A DNA stretch of 48,544 nt from Calditrichaceae bacterium. Lineage in GTDB: Bacteria > Calditrichota > Calditrichia > RBG-13-44-9 > J075. Shown one piece after another: positions 34,528 through 43,170 of this stretch (positions are counted from its first letter, which is position 1; the number at the start of each line of letters is the position of its first letter). The DNA lies in contig JABWBP010000074.1 in assembly GCA_013360445.1 (NCBI GenBank), forward strand, positions 1-48,544, in the 5' to 3' direction. Made by a program: the position numbers and the translations under genes. The notes under the pieces were generated by a model. It saw only the letters and a list, made by a program, of their open reading frames with translations, was not told where the DNA came from and made no database searches.

Positions 34528-35703
34528 ATGAAAAGAAAAAGAATTTTTTTTAGGAATAATGGATTATCTCCGGTTGAAATCATAAGGCATCGGCTGCTCC
34601 CGGAAGATTTACATTTAAAATGGCCGCAATTTGAAAATAGAAAAGTAATATATACTCACCTGGGGAGGATTGGTAATGTGCTTCTCTGTAAATTATGGAA
34701 TATTCAGGCAGGCGACGAAATATTAGTTCCCTCTTATAATTGCGGATCAGAGGTGGATCCTTTTATATGGTTTGGCATGAAGGTAGTAATGTACAGAATT
34801 GACGATAGACTCAAAATAGACGTTGAAGATTTATATCAGCGGATAACGAACAAGACACGTATTATCTATGTTACTCATTACTTTGGCTGGCCTCACCCAT
34901 TGGAAGATATCAAAAAAATCTGCAGTAATAAAAATATCTACCTTGTCGAAGATTGTGCCTTATCTCTTTTCAGCAACGGCCCGGACGGACCGATTGGTTT
35001 GGTGGGAGATGGCGCTATTCATAGCTTCAAAAAAACACTGCCAGTAGCAGATGGCGGAGCCTTGACACTGCTATCAAATTATGATTTAAATTCACAGCCT
35101 GGTACTCAACCAGCTTTCGGGGTGATTGCTAAAGAAACAATACCGATTATACTCCGGTGGTTCATTTCTTCTTCGCAAAGTATTCCGATTGTTTCTGATT
35201 CATTATTTTATGTAGGAAATAATCTATCAAAGTTTGAATCAGATTTACCTTTTTTAGAAAATTTAGATATGCCAAAAGATTATTATTTTTCAGAACATGT
35301 TATGGCCTGGACAATTTCAAGAATTTCTGCGGGTATTTTAAAGTCAAGTGATCCTCACAAAATTTTCAATTGTAAGAGAAAGAATTTCAAGCGATTACGC
35401 GATGGTATTATTGAAATCAATAATATTAAGCTCTTGCTTGAAAATTTACCTGAAGGTGTTTGTCCTTTACTCTTCCCTTTAAAAGTTTCTGATGTGTTCA
35501 AATGGATTCGTGAATTAAATACGATGGGCATAAAAGCGACTCGATGGTGGGAGGGATTCAACCAGAAATTAAACTGGGATGATTTCCCTGAAGCAAAAAA
35601 TTTAAAGCAAAAATTACTGGTATTGCCGGTACACCAGGATTTGAGTGATGAGGATATTGATTATATGGTTACCTCTATAAAAAGAGTGGCCAAATCAATA
35701 TAA
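34528..35703 (+). CDS. DegT/DnrJ-like PLP aminotransferase
   Basis: 391 aa, divergent member of the DegT/DnrJ/EryC1/StrS family. QAGDEILVPSYNCGSEVDPF, YVTHYFGWPHPLEDI, LVEDCALSL and the PLP-lysine region IHSFKKTLPVADGGAL (K168/K169) are in the expected order. It would aminate a sugar nucleotide or related ketone, but it is distant from the 25867 paralogue, so the substrate differs. The gene is AT-rich like its neighbours. Ribosome-binding site not evident. Confidence 0.85.
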   Translation: MKRKRIFFRNNGLSPVEIIRHRLLPEDLHLKWPQFENRKVIYTHLGRIGNVLLCKLWNIQAGDEILVPSYNCGSEVDPFIWFGMKVVMYRIDDRLKIDVEDLYQRITNKTRIIYVTHYFGWPHPLEDIKKICSNKNIYLVEDCALSLFSNGPDGPIGLVGDGAIHSFKKTLPVADGGALTLLSNYDLNSQPGTQPAFGVIAKETIPIILRWFISSSQSIPIVSDSLFYVGNNLSKFESDLPFLENLDMPKDYYFSEHVMAWTISRISAGILKSSDPHKIFNCKRKNFKRLRDGIIEINNIKLLLENLPEGVCPLLFPLKVSDVFKWIRELNTMGIKATRWWEGFNQKLNWDDFPEAKNLKQKLLVLPVHQDLSDEDIDYMVTSIKRVAKSI

Positions 35704-35752
35704 AATTCATATTATAATATCATGTGAAAAATAGCATTTACAGGTGCGGTAA

Positions 35753-36811
35753 ATGGAAACCGGAAAAATTGTTTTTATTGATCCTGAAAAAGATGAGCGG
35801 TGGGATCAATTTGTCGAAAATCATGAAATGGGTTTGATTTACCATCTCTCAGGATGGAAAAAAGTCATTGAAAAAACATTCCCTCATATCAGAGGAATTT
35901 TCCTCGCAGTTGTGGAAAATAATGAAATTAAAGCCGCGCTTCCGATCTATGAAGTGAAAAGCTGGCTAACCGGTCATCGGTTCGTCAGCGTTCCTTTTGC
36001 CCAGTTTTGCGATCCATTAGTTTCTTCGGCAATTGATTTAAAATTAATTCTTCAAAAGATACAAGATGAGCATAAAGCTGAATCTCTTGAAATTAAAACC
36101 ATGAATTCAAGTGTCTTTTTTAATCAGTTAAAGCTGGAACTAATACATCACTATAAATATCACTATATTTTACTTGACAAACCACCGGATTTACTTAAAA
36201 AACAGTTTCACCGAACATGTGTCAGGCAACGAATTTCCAGAGCTCAGGAAAGCAATATTCAGGTAACGCAATGTGCAAGCAAAACCGAACTTCAGAAATT
36301 TATTCTTTTACATTCACATACTCGAAAGAGGTTGGGACTTCCTCTACAACCGATCGATTTTTTTTATAACTTGTGGGATATTCTTCATTCAAAAAATATG
36401 CTTGAAATTGTTTTTGCCAGCAAAGATGAGATTGTTATTGCTGCTTTACTATTGTTAAAATTTAAAAACCGAGTAACTGTCGATATTTCGGCGTATGACG
36501 AAAAGTATCTGAATCTTAGTCCTACTCATCTGTTATTCTGGGAGACTATCAAATCCTCATTCGAACAAGGATATCAGATCTATGACTTCGGACGAACATC
36601 GCTGAATTCGGAGGCATTGATTAAATTTAAGAATCACTGGGGAACAGTGATGATGGACTTACCAAGCTATATTCAACCAGATTTAAGCAACCGAAACAAG
36701 ATGATTAAAGAAAATTCAATAAAATATAAAATTGTAAAAAACCTTTGTCGCATCAGCCCACAGCCGATTTATGAGATGATCGGGAAAATGGTTTATCGGC
36801 ATGTTGGGTAA
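35753..36811 (+). CDS. FemAB-like GNAT transferase
   Basis: 352 aa with the two-GNAT fold of FemAB/FemX proteins: GLIYHLSGWKKVIEKTFPH at the start, ALPIYEVKSWLTGHRFVSVPFAQFCDPL, then the second half with VDISAYDEKYLNLSPTHLLFWETIKSSFEQGYQIYDFGRTS. This second-half pattern is typical of FemAB proteins in PEP-CTERM/exopolysaccharide loci. Such enzymes transfer an aminoacyl or acyl group. A similar but distinct protein is at 43160. Confidence 0.87.
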   Translation: METGKIVFIDPEKDERWDQFVENHEMGLIYHLSGWKKVIEKTFPHIRGIFLAVVENNEIKAALPIYEVKSWLTGHRFVSVPFAQFCDPLVSSAIDLKLILQKIQDEHKAESLEIKTMNSSVFFNQLKLELIHHYKYHYILLDKPPDLLKKQFHRTCVRQRISRAQESNIQVTQCASKTELQKFILLHSHTRKRLGLPLQPIDFFYNLWDILHSKNMLEIVFASKDEIVIAALLLLKFKNRVTVDISAYDEKYLNLSPTHLLFWETIKSSFEQGYQIYDFGRTSLNSEALIKFKNHWGTVMMDLPSYIQPDLSNRNKMIKENSIKYKIVKNLCRISPQPIYEMIGKMVYRHVG

Positions 36812-36817
36812 AGAGCC

Positions 36818-37897
36818 TTGATCAATAACATATTGACAAATATGCGATCGTTATCCAAGTCGAAAATCAGATATGTTATCGCAATTAGTATCGTCTTGAT
36901 AATAACAGGTATTCTTTATCTGGCAAGGGACCGGACGAATCAACAGATCATTTTAACAAGGGCTGATAACCATATTATCGACCTGATTGCACAGGTAAAG
37001 GAAAGTTATCTTAAAGAGAATATCCTCAAATTACAATCCTATGAAACCAGATACCGTTGGGAGAAGCAGTGGGAGGCAGCGAGGTGGATTGCACAAAAAA
37101 TGGAGGATTTAGACTATGATGCGGCGATACAAGTCTATGATTTTAAGGATAAAGAGTGGCCGAATGTTATAGCAAAAAAAAAGGGCATGAGGGATAGCAC
37201 AAAGATCATTGTTCTGCTGGCGCATTTTGATACCATCTCGGATGATCCGGAGAACCATGCTCCCGGCGCGGATGATAACGGGAGCGGTATTGCCATATTG
37301 CTGGAGAGTGCCAGGGTATTGAAGGATATTGATTTTAATTACACGCTCACCTTTTGCTTTTTCAGTAATGAGGAGACCGGAAGAGCAGGAAGTAATTATT
37401 ATGCCGCAAAGGCTAAAGAATCAGGGTTAAATATCCTGGCAGCGATCAATTTTGATATTTTAGGGTATAACAAACCCTCCGGTCTTTTTTCTTTCGGGGC
37501 AGTCGGAGCCCAGGGATCAATCAGAAATAAGATGAAGGCGATTTACCGCATTCAAATGAATAATTTTGGGGGTCTGCGGCATGGTAAGGATGTGGTTGAA
37601 ATCGCCGGTAAACCGGCCAATGGGAAATTGGTCAAAGCGGTTTCGAATTTATTCAGGCAATATTCAGGATTGAAGGTTGTGGAGAGCATCCGGGATGACT
37701 GCGGCTGAGGGGACGAAGGATCTTTCTGGAAGAAAGGATATAATGCAATTTATATTATTTCATTCTATAAAAACCCCTATAATCATTCCCGGGATGATTC
37801 GATGAACCATATTGATTTTGAATTTTTGGTAAAAAGCGCCAGGGCGGCAGTGGCAACTATTGCATATTTAGCCAATGATACCGGGGAACTGGAATAA
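36818..37897 (+). CDS. M28-family metallopeptidase interrupted by an in-frame UGA
   Basis: The frame stops at TGA 37706-37708 (codon 297) but continues in the same frame to 37897 with a perfect M28 C-terminus (SFWKKGYNAIYIISFYKNPYNHSR). Visible zinc ligands are H136, D152, E185/E186 and D213 before the UGA, and H323 after it, so the short product would lack an essential ligand. The N-terminus has a membrane helix (YVIAISIVLIITGILYLA). Start is TTG 36818 (or ATG 36842). The region past UGA is undecayed. UGA may be a recent nonsense mutation or be read through; the context CG-UGA-G is followed by a small hairpin. Confidence 0.82.
37720..37739 (+). promoter_or_regulatory. SECIS-like hairpin after the in-frame UGA
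   Basis: ATCTTTCT (37720-37727) pairs with AGAAAGGAT (37731-37739) with one bulged G and apical loop GGA. The loop begins 20 bases after the UGA, with G in its first positions. This geometry falls within what is known for bacterial SECIS elements, but so short a hairpin could be chance. Confidence 0.3.
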
Positions 37898-37916
37898 AGC
37901 AAAATTATTAAAAAAT

Positions 37917-38954
37917 ATGCCTCTGTCATCAAAAAATATTATCTGGATCGATTTAGAAAATTCGCCGCATGTGCCATTTTTTAAACCTATCATTTCCGAA
38001 CTTGAGCGTCGTGGATTCACAGTTATGGTAACATGCCGGGATGCCTATCAGACCAGAGACCTGGCGGATTTTCATCATTTGTCTCATACATGTATCGGAA
38101 AGCATTACGGCAAAACAAAAATATTGAAAATTCTTGGCGTGCTCTCAAGAGCAATTCGTATGGCACTCTACATGCGGAAGTATAAACCAGGTTTAGCCAT
38201 CTGTCATGGATCAAGATCGCACTTAATAGCCTCTAAATTATTAAATATCAAATCTGTCTTGCTAACTGATTATGAATATACGAATGCGATTCCATTTATA
38301 AATTTTACCTATACAATTATTCCCATAATTCTGGCAGAATCGAAAATAGTCAATCGTAAAATTCCTACTTTTTTTTATCATGGGATAAAAGAAGATGTAT
38401 ATGTCCCTTTTTTCAAGCCGGGGGAGAATTTGTGTGAGCAGTTCGGAATAGCAGATCAAAAAATTGTTATCACCATTCGTCCTCCGGCAACCGAGGCCCA
38501 TTATCATGTCGCTGCAAGCGATGATTTATTTATTGAAACAATCGACTTTTTAAAATCAAATGATAATCTGGTACTTATTCTACTTCCCCGTTCCCATAAA
38601 CAGCGGCTTTTTATCGAATCCAGGTGGGGTGAGGCTATTCAGCAAGGCCGTATGATAATACCTCCCAAAGTTATTGATGGATTAGAATTAATCTGGGCTT
38701 CGGACCTGGTGATCAGCGGCGGCGGCACCATGAACCGGGAAGCGGCAGCCCTCAATGTTCCGGTTTACAGTATTTTCCGCGGGAAGATTGGTGCGGTCGA
38801 TAAATACCTCCATCAACAGGGGCGCTTATTTTTTATCAATGACCAGAGCGATTTAGAACAAATAAAGTTAGTAAAACGGGATAAAAGGGTAAATCTCCAC
38901 AAAGATAATAATGTACTGAATGAGGTCGTCACCCATATCCTGAATTGTGTATAA
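37917..38954 (+). CDS. DUF354 glycosyltransferase-like protein
   Basis: 345 aa from ATG 37917 (frame open from ATG 37875, which would overlap the extended peptidase frame). N-terminal WIDLENSPHVPFFKPIISELERRG and C-terminal VISGGGTMNREAAALNVPVYSIF mark DUF354, a two-Rossmann GT-B-like family found in archaea and bacteria, often in surface-polysaccharide loci. Biochemical function unproven. No membrane segments. It is followed by a repeat and an IS insertion that end this part of the locus. Confidence 0.85.
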   Translation: MPLSSKNIIWIDLENSPHVPFFKPIISELERRGFTVMVTCRDAYQTRDLADFHHLSHTCIGKHYGKTKILKILGVLSRAIRMALYMRKYKPGLAICHGSRSHLIASKLLNIKSVLLTDYEYTNAIPFINFTYTIIPIILAESKIVNRKIPTFFYHGIKEDVYVPFFKPGENLCEQFGIADQKIVITIRPPATEAHYHVAASDDLFIETIDFLKSNDNLVLILLPRSHKQRLFIESRWGEAIQQGRMIIPPKVIDGLELIWASDLVISGGGTMNREAAALNVPVYSIFRGKIGAVDKYLHQQGRLFFINDQSDLEQIKLVKRDKRVNLHKDNNVLNEVVTHILNCV

Positions 38955-39024
38955 TTTGATTATCCAATTTCAGGCTTTAAAAGTTGAGAGGAAAATTCAG
39001 CATATTGAAACTTTTCGTCGCTAT

Positions 39025-39115
39025 TTGACATCCCCCCTGCCCCCCTTCAAAGGGGGGAATCGCCTGTGTCCGCGACATAGATTCCCTCTTTGTAGGGAGA
39101 CAAAGGGGGATGTAA
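39025..39115. repeat. Imperfect inverted repeat rich in CCCCC/GGGGG
   Basis: The left arm contains ACATCCCCCCTGCCCCCC and TTCAAAGGGGGGAAT. The right arm (39080-39118) reads the imperfect reverse complement, ATTCCCTCTTTGTAGGGAG and ACAAAGGGGGATGT. Each arm also folds on itself (CCCCCCTTCAAAGGGGGG). It is a multi-hairpin intergenic element between the DUF354 gene and the IS. Confidence 0.7.
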
Positions 39116-39165
39116 AAAGCTGAATAGCCCTCAGTCCCGGAATTCACATCTTAAAGTCTTAAAGT

Positions 39166-40488
39166 CACTACTGTCCGGTTGTTTTTTAAAAGTGTCTTTA
39201 TAAATTTATAATAAACAATTGTTAGAGTGTATCATTTTAATTTTTCTACTTGAAATTCATCCCCAAGATTGCGCTATTTTCCTTTACACAAAAAGGAGAA
39301 TAGCTATGTATGAGGGTAAACTTGTTTTCTCGCAATTGATGTCTGATATTCCCCGATATGAATTCAACAAATGTGTTGACAAATATCGTGGCAATCATAA
39401 AGTTCGCAGTTTTTCTTGTTGGGATCAATTCCTTTGTTTAGCTTTTGCTCAACTGACTTATCGTGAGAGCCTTCGTGATATTGTCACCTGTTTGAATGCG
39501 ATGCAAAGTAAGCTCTATCATATGGGATTTCGCGCCGCAATATCCCGAAGCACTCTGGCGGATGCTAACGAGAAACGAGATTGGCGTATCTATGCCGAGT
39601 TTGCGCAAATACTGATTGCTATCGCCAGAGACCTTTATCGTGATGATCCCTTCATCCTCGATTTGGATGAGACGGTTTATGCCCTTGATTCCTCCACTAT
39701 CGATTTATGTTTATCCCTCTTTCCCTGGGCATCCTTCCGCAAGAAGAAAGCGGCGGTTAAGATGCACACACTGTTGGATCTGCAGGGGAATATCCCTGTT
39801 TTTATTAAAATTACCGATGGAAAAGTCCATGATGTAAACATCTTGGATGACCTCATACCAGAGCCGGGAGCATTTTATGGGATGGATCGTGCTTACCTGG
39901 ATTTCCTCCGATTGTATCGTTTCCATCAGCATGGGGCTTTTTTTATATCTCGAACAAAATCCAATTTCAAATACCAGCGATTATATTCAGCGCCTATTGA
40001 TAAAACAAGCGGGCTCAGGTGTGATCAAACCATCCGGTTAACCACTTATTATCCAGCAAAAGCCTATCCGGATAAACTTCGCCGAATCAAGTTTTTTGAT
40101 GTTACAAAAAATAAACATCTGACTTTTTTATCAAACAACTTTATTTTACCAGCACTAACTATTACTCAACTATTCAAAAGCCGTTGGCAAATCGAATTAT
40201 TCTTCAAGTGGATCAAGCAGCATCTTAGAATCAAAACCTTTTATGGAACCTCCGAAAACGCCGTGAAGACACAAATTTGGAGTGCTATTTGTGTGTATCT
40301 CATTGTCGCCATCGTCAAAAAACGGCTAAACCTGGATATGACCCTTTACACTTTTCTACAGATTTTAAGTGTAAGCGTATTCGAGAAAGTTCATATTTTA
40401 CAACTACTTACAGAAACTGATTACAAAAAAACGAAACCCTATATTGATAACCAATTGAATTTATTTGACTTATAACCGGACAATAGTG
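39166..40488 (+). mobile_element. Intact IS4-type insertion sequence
   Basis: 1323 bp. Terminal inverted repeats CACTACTGTCCGGTT (39166-39180) and AACCGGACAATAGTG (40474-40488) match at 14 of 15 positions. A 9-bp direct repeat TCTTAAAGT flanks it (39157-39165 and 40489-40497), the expected target duplication of an IS4-group element. One full-length transposase lies inside. Intact ends, duplication and gene indicate a recent insertion. Confidence 0.93.
39306..40475 (+). CDS. IS4-family transposase (DUF4372 N-terminus)
   Basis: 389 aa from ATG 39306, supported by AAAAGGAGAATAGCT; a longer frame to 39219 runs into the IS left end. The N-terminus (FSQLMSDIPRYEFNKCVDKY, then SCWDQFLCLAFAQLTYRESLRDI) is the DUF4372 region. 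The DDE residues are visible in YALDSSTID, YGMDRAYLDF and the Y/W-R-E-K signature SRWQIELFFKWIKQHL. The end QLNLF is near the right inverted repeat; the stop codon overlaps it. Confidence 0.95.
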   Translation: MYEGKLVFSQLMSDIPRYEFNKCVDKYRGNHKVRSFSCWDQFLCLAFAQLTYRESLRDIVTCLNAMQSKLYHMGFRAAISRSTLADANEKRDWRIYAEFAQILIAIARDLYRDDPFILDLDETVYALDSSTIDLCLSLFPWASFRKKKAAVKMHTLLDLQGNIPVFIKITDGKVHDVNILDDLIPEPGAFYGMDRAYLDFLRLYRFHQHGAFFISRTKSNFKYQRLYSAPIDKTSGLRCDQTIRLTTYYPAKAYPDKLRRIKFFDVTKNKHLTFLSNNFILPALTITQLFKSRWQIELFFKWIKQHLRIKTFYGTSENAVKTQIWSAICVYLIVAIVKKRLNLDMTLYTFLQILSVSVFEKVHILQLLTETDYKKTKPYIDNQLNLFDL

Positions 40489-40497
40489 TCTTAAAGT

Positions 40498-40735
40498 CAA
40501 TGGTTCGGACATTTTTTAGCAAAAACATTAAAATTTGAATTCTTCTAATATATTGATTTTACATGGATTACAATTTTACAAAATTTGCGCGAAATAATTT
40601 TTGCAAAGTTAGGGGTAAAAGCTGACTTGCAAAATATTATTTCAGCAAAACGGCTGTTTTTTTAATTCATTTTTCTTCAAGAGCTTACGAAAAAAACCAA
40701 AACTGAAAACGGTTCAAAAAATGTCCGAACTATTG
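40498..40735. mobile_element. MITE-like element of 238 bp
   Basis: Terminal inverted repeats CAATGGTTCGGACATTTTTT (40498-40517) and its reverse complement at 40716-40735 differ at one base. The 5-bp repeat AAAGT flanks it on both sides (40493-40497 and 40736-40740). The interior is AT-rich without an ORF and has a second inverted pair (GAAATAATTTTTGCAA with TTGCAAAATATTATTTC). It abuts the IS target duplication, so the IS landed at its edge. Confidence 0.8.
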
Positions 40736-40790
40736 AAAGTAGAAGTAAACCTGAATATAGATCCAGGGATCCTGAGGGAGGATAATGGTA

Positions 40791-42017
40791 ATGATGTTAT
40801 ATCCGGAACTGCAAAAGTCACTCGATAAAGCGATAACTCAATTACTGGAGTATTGTAAAAGGAATGATTGGGCGGGATGGGATCCGTTCGACGGATTGAG
40901 CAGCCGGGTCTTTTCGGCATTTCCGTTTACCCATCATCGTATCCCCCGCCTGATTTTCATTCAAAGTTTCAAGCGTCTGCCGGTCAATTTACGCCCGGTT
41001 TTTCTTGTGCCCAGGGAACAGAATCCCAAGGGTTTAGCCCTGTTCTGTTCCGCGCTCATTCATCTGGTAAATTCGCAACGGTTAGAGGATAATACCCTGG
41101 TTATCAGCTTACTTGACCGGCTGGTGCAGTTGCGGAGCCCGGGAAAACCGTATTATTGCTGGGGGTACAATTTTGATTGGCAAAACCGGAGATTTTTTTT
41201 GCCCAAATATGAACCCAATATTATTGCCACTACCTTTGCCGGAAATGCTTTGCTGGATGCTTTTGAAAGATATAGTGAGCAAAAGTACCTGGAAACAGCA
41301 GAGAGCGCCGCTCAGTTCTTGCTGCGGGGATTACATATCACCAAACATGATGGGAATATTTGTTTCAGTTACACCCCGCTTGACTATGGTCAAATACATA
41401 ACGCCAATCTTTTAGGGGCAGCTTATCTGGCCAGGCTTTATGAAAAAACCGGTGAAAAGAAGTTTTTAGACTTCAGCATTAAAGCCATGCGCTTTTCTAT
41501 TCAACAACAAAATGCCGACGGATCCTGGTATTACGGGGAAGACAAAACGCAAAAATGGATCGACAATTTTCATACCGGCTACAACCTGATCGCCATCCAT
41601 AATTTTAGGCGCTTCAGCGGAAGCAACGAATTCGAGAGTCATTTGAAGAGGGGATATGAGTATTATCTCAATCATCTCTTTACCGAGGATGGTTTACCCA
41701 AATATTTTCATAATCGTCTTTATCCGATCGACATTCACAGCCTGGCGCAGAGTATGATCACCCTGGTGGAGTTGAAACATCTGGATCCTCGTTCAGAGGA
41801 TCTGGTCAGGCAAATATTTACCTGGTCAATACAATATATGCAGAACGGGGGGGGGTATTTTTATTATCAAAAAAGGCGTTTTTATACCAACCGGATTCCC
41901 TATATGCGCTGGTCGCAGGCCTGGATGTTGTATGCCCTTTCGGTGTTGGCCGGAAAATCAGGTGCTAATATAGCGCCTAAATCGACAACAAATTGTCGAT
42001 ATGGAGTATTGGATTAA
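40791..42017 (+). CDS. Alpha/alpha-barrel (six-hairpin) glycan-processing protein
   Basis: 408 aa; ATG 40785 is an alternative, but GGGAGG (40776-40781) is better spaced for 40791. Repeated helix pairs with aromatic-rich loops (AGNALLDAFERYSEQKYLETAESAAQFLL, GAAYLARLYEKTGEKKFLDFSIKAMRF, QQNADGSWYYGEDKTQKWIDNFHTGYNLIA) fit the six-hairpin glycosidase/epimerase fold. Proteins of this type are often labelled delta-aminolevulinic acid dehydratase by mistake and sit in exopolysaccharide loci. No signal peptide. The last ~15 codons run into the repeats at 41981-42020, so the C-terminus was set by the repeat. Confidence 0.8.
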   Translation: MMLYPELQKSLDKAITQLLEYCKRNDWAGWDPFDGLSSRVFSAFPFTHHRIPRLIFIQSFKRLPVNLRPVFLVPREQNPKGLALFCSALIHLVNSQRLEDNTLVISLLDRLVQLRSPGKPYYCWGYNFDWQNRRFFLPKYEPNIIATTFAGNALLDAFERYSEQKYLETAESAAQFLLRGLHITKHDGNICFSYTPLDYGQIHNANLLGAAYLARLYEKTGEKKFLDFSIKAMRFSIQQQNADGSWYYGEDKTQKWIDNFHTGYNLIAIHNFRRFSGSNEFESHLKRGYEYYLNHLFTEDGLPKYFHNRLYPIDIHSLAQSMITLVELKHLDPRSEDLVRQIFTWSIQYMQNGGGYFYYQKRRFYTNRIPYMRWSQAWMLYALSVLAGKSGANIAPKSTTNCRYGVLD

Positions 42018-42074
42018 TGGATTGTTGGATTTATGGTTCCCATTCATCCATTACTCCAACGATCCATTGATCCA
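42003..42074. repeat. Inverted word repeat (TGGATTAA type)
   Basis: TGGATTAATGGATTGTTGGA on the left faces TCCAACGATCCATTGATCCA on the right (reverse complement with 3 mismatches over 20), and the matching continues inward. The word resembles that at 3568-3646. A perfect hairpin ATCGACAA-CAAA-TTGTCGAT (41981-42000) lies just before. It overlaps the end of the upstream gene. Confidence 0.75.
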
Positions 42075-42135
42075 TTTTTTCCGGCGGAGTCTGGAAAAAA
42101 TCTTAGAAACTTCTAGACACTAAAATAGATGGATC

Positions 42136-43170
42136 ATGATTGAGTGTATTTTTACCATCGATTACGAGATCTACGGGAATGGCCAGGGGTCATTGAGAGA
42201 AGTGGTATATGAACCGGCCGAAAAACTGAAAGAAATTTTTTTAAGATGGAATGCGCGATTGGTAATTTTTGTGGAGGTTGCGGAACTGGAGATGATTGAA
42301 GCTAAAGAAGCGGATCCTGCCATCGAGCTGGTAAAAGAACAGATACGCGAATTTCACCGGAGCGGTTTTGAACTGGGACTTCACCTGCACCCGCAATGGT
42401 ACGGGGCCAAATATGAGAATAGAAAATGGATTCTGGATTACTCGGAATACAACCTGTGCAATTTAAAACAGGAACGGATGATCGAGTATCTGGACCGGTC
42501 AATAGCTTATTTTCGCAAGACTTTAGATTTACCGGAATTTTCACCCTTTTCTTTCCGCGCCGGTAACTGGTTATTACAGCCGACGCAATCTATTACCGGA
42601 GCGTTAGCGGAGCGGCAGATCAAAGTAGATTCATCGGTTTTTAAAGGGGGGCTGCAAAGTAAAAATAACCTGGATTACCGGGCAGCGCTGAATAATGGGT
42701 TCTATTGGCATTTTCAGCAAGATGTGAATGTTCCTGATCCCCGGGGCAGCCTGCTGGAGATACCCACCTATACACAAATGGTATTCCCCTGGAAAATGTA
42801 CACCAAAAAACGGGTGGAATTGGATAGAAAAGCGCCCGGAATCACCAATGAAGGAGTAAAATCCAGGGTTCAAACCTGGACAGAACGATTTAAAGACCGA
42901 TTCCGTTTTCGCTATCCGTTGAAATTTGATTTCTGCCGTATGACCCTTGATGAACTCATCGCGATGATCAACGGGATTATCAAATTGGATCGGCGGGAAC
43001 CGTCAACATTCAAACCGATCGTTGCTATCGGCCATACCAAAGACCTGGCGGATATTGAAACAATAGATACTTTTTTGTCCTACCTGAATCAAAAGCACAT
43101 TCCAATATCAACATTCAAACAGGTTTATCCTAAGATTGTAATTGATGATTCTTTAGCCTATGTCCCTTAA
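42136..43170 (+). CDS. NodB-like polysaccharide deacetylase-type protein
   Basis: 344 aa. Motif 1 IFTIDYEIYGNG, motif 2 ELGLHLHPQWYG and motif 3 SFRAGNWLLQP place the metal and catalytic residues of carbohydrate esterase family 4-like proteins, with HLH instead of HxxxH. No signal peptide, so a cytoplasmic substrate is likely. It overlaps the FemAB-like gene by 11 bases. It is not closely similar to the deacetylase at 32616. Confidence 0.83.
   Translation: MIECIFTIDYEIYGNGQGSLREVVYEPAEKLKEIFLRWNARLVIFVEVAELEMIEAKEADPAIELVKEQIREFHRSGFELGLHLHPQWYGAKYENRKWILDYSEYNLCNLKQERMIEYLDRSIAYFRKTLDLPEFSPFSFRAGNWLLQPTQSITGALAERQIKVDSSVFKGGLQSKNNLDYRAALNNGFYWHFQQDVNVPDPRGSLLEIPTYTQMVFPWKMYTKKRVELDRKAPGITNEGVKSRVQTWTERFKDRFRFRYPLKFDFCRMTLDELIAMINGIIKLDRREPSTFKPIVAIGHTKDLADIETIDTFLSYLNQKHIPISTFKQVYPKIVIDDSLAYVP

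Noticed and set aside
36818-37897. Genome-wide UGA recoding as the reason for the in-frame stop
   Set aside because: Several intact genes with family-typical C-termini end in TGA (for example the aldolase at 2918 and the Wzc-type kinase at 29640).
39025-39115. CRISPR-like repeat cluster
   Set aside because: The repeats are inverted and unevenly spaced, with no spacer-length units and no cas genes.
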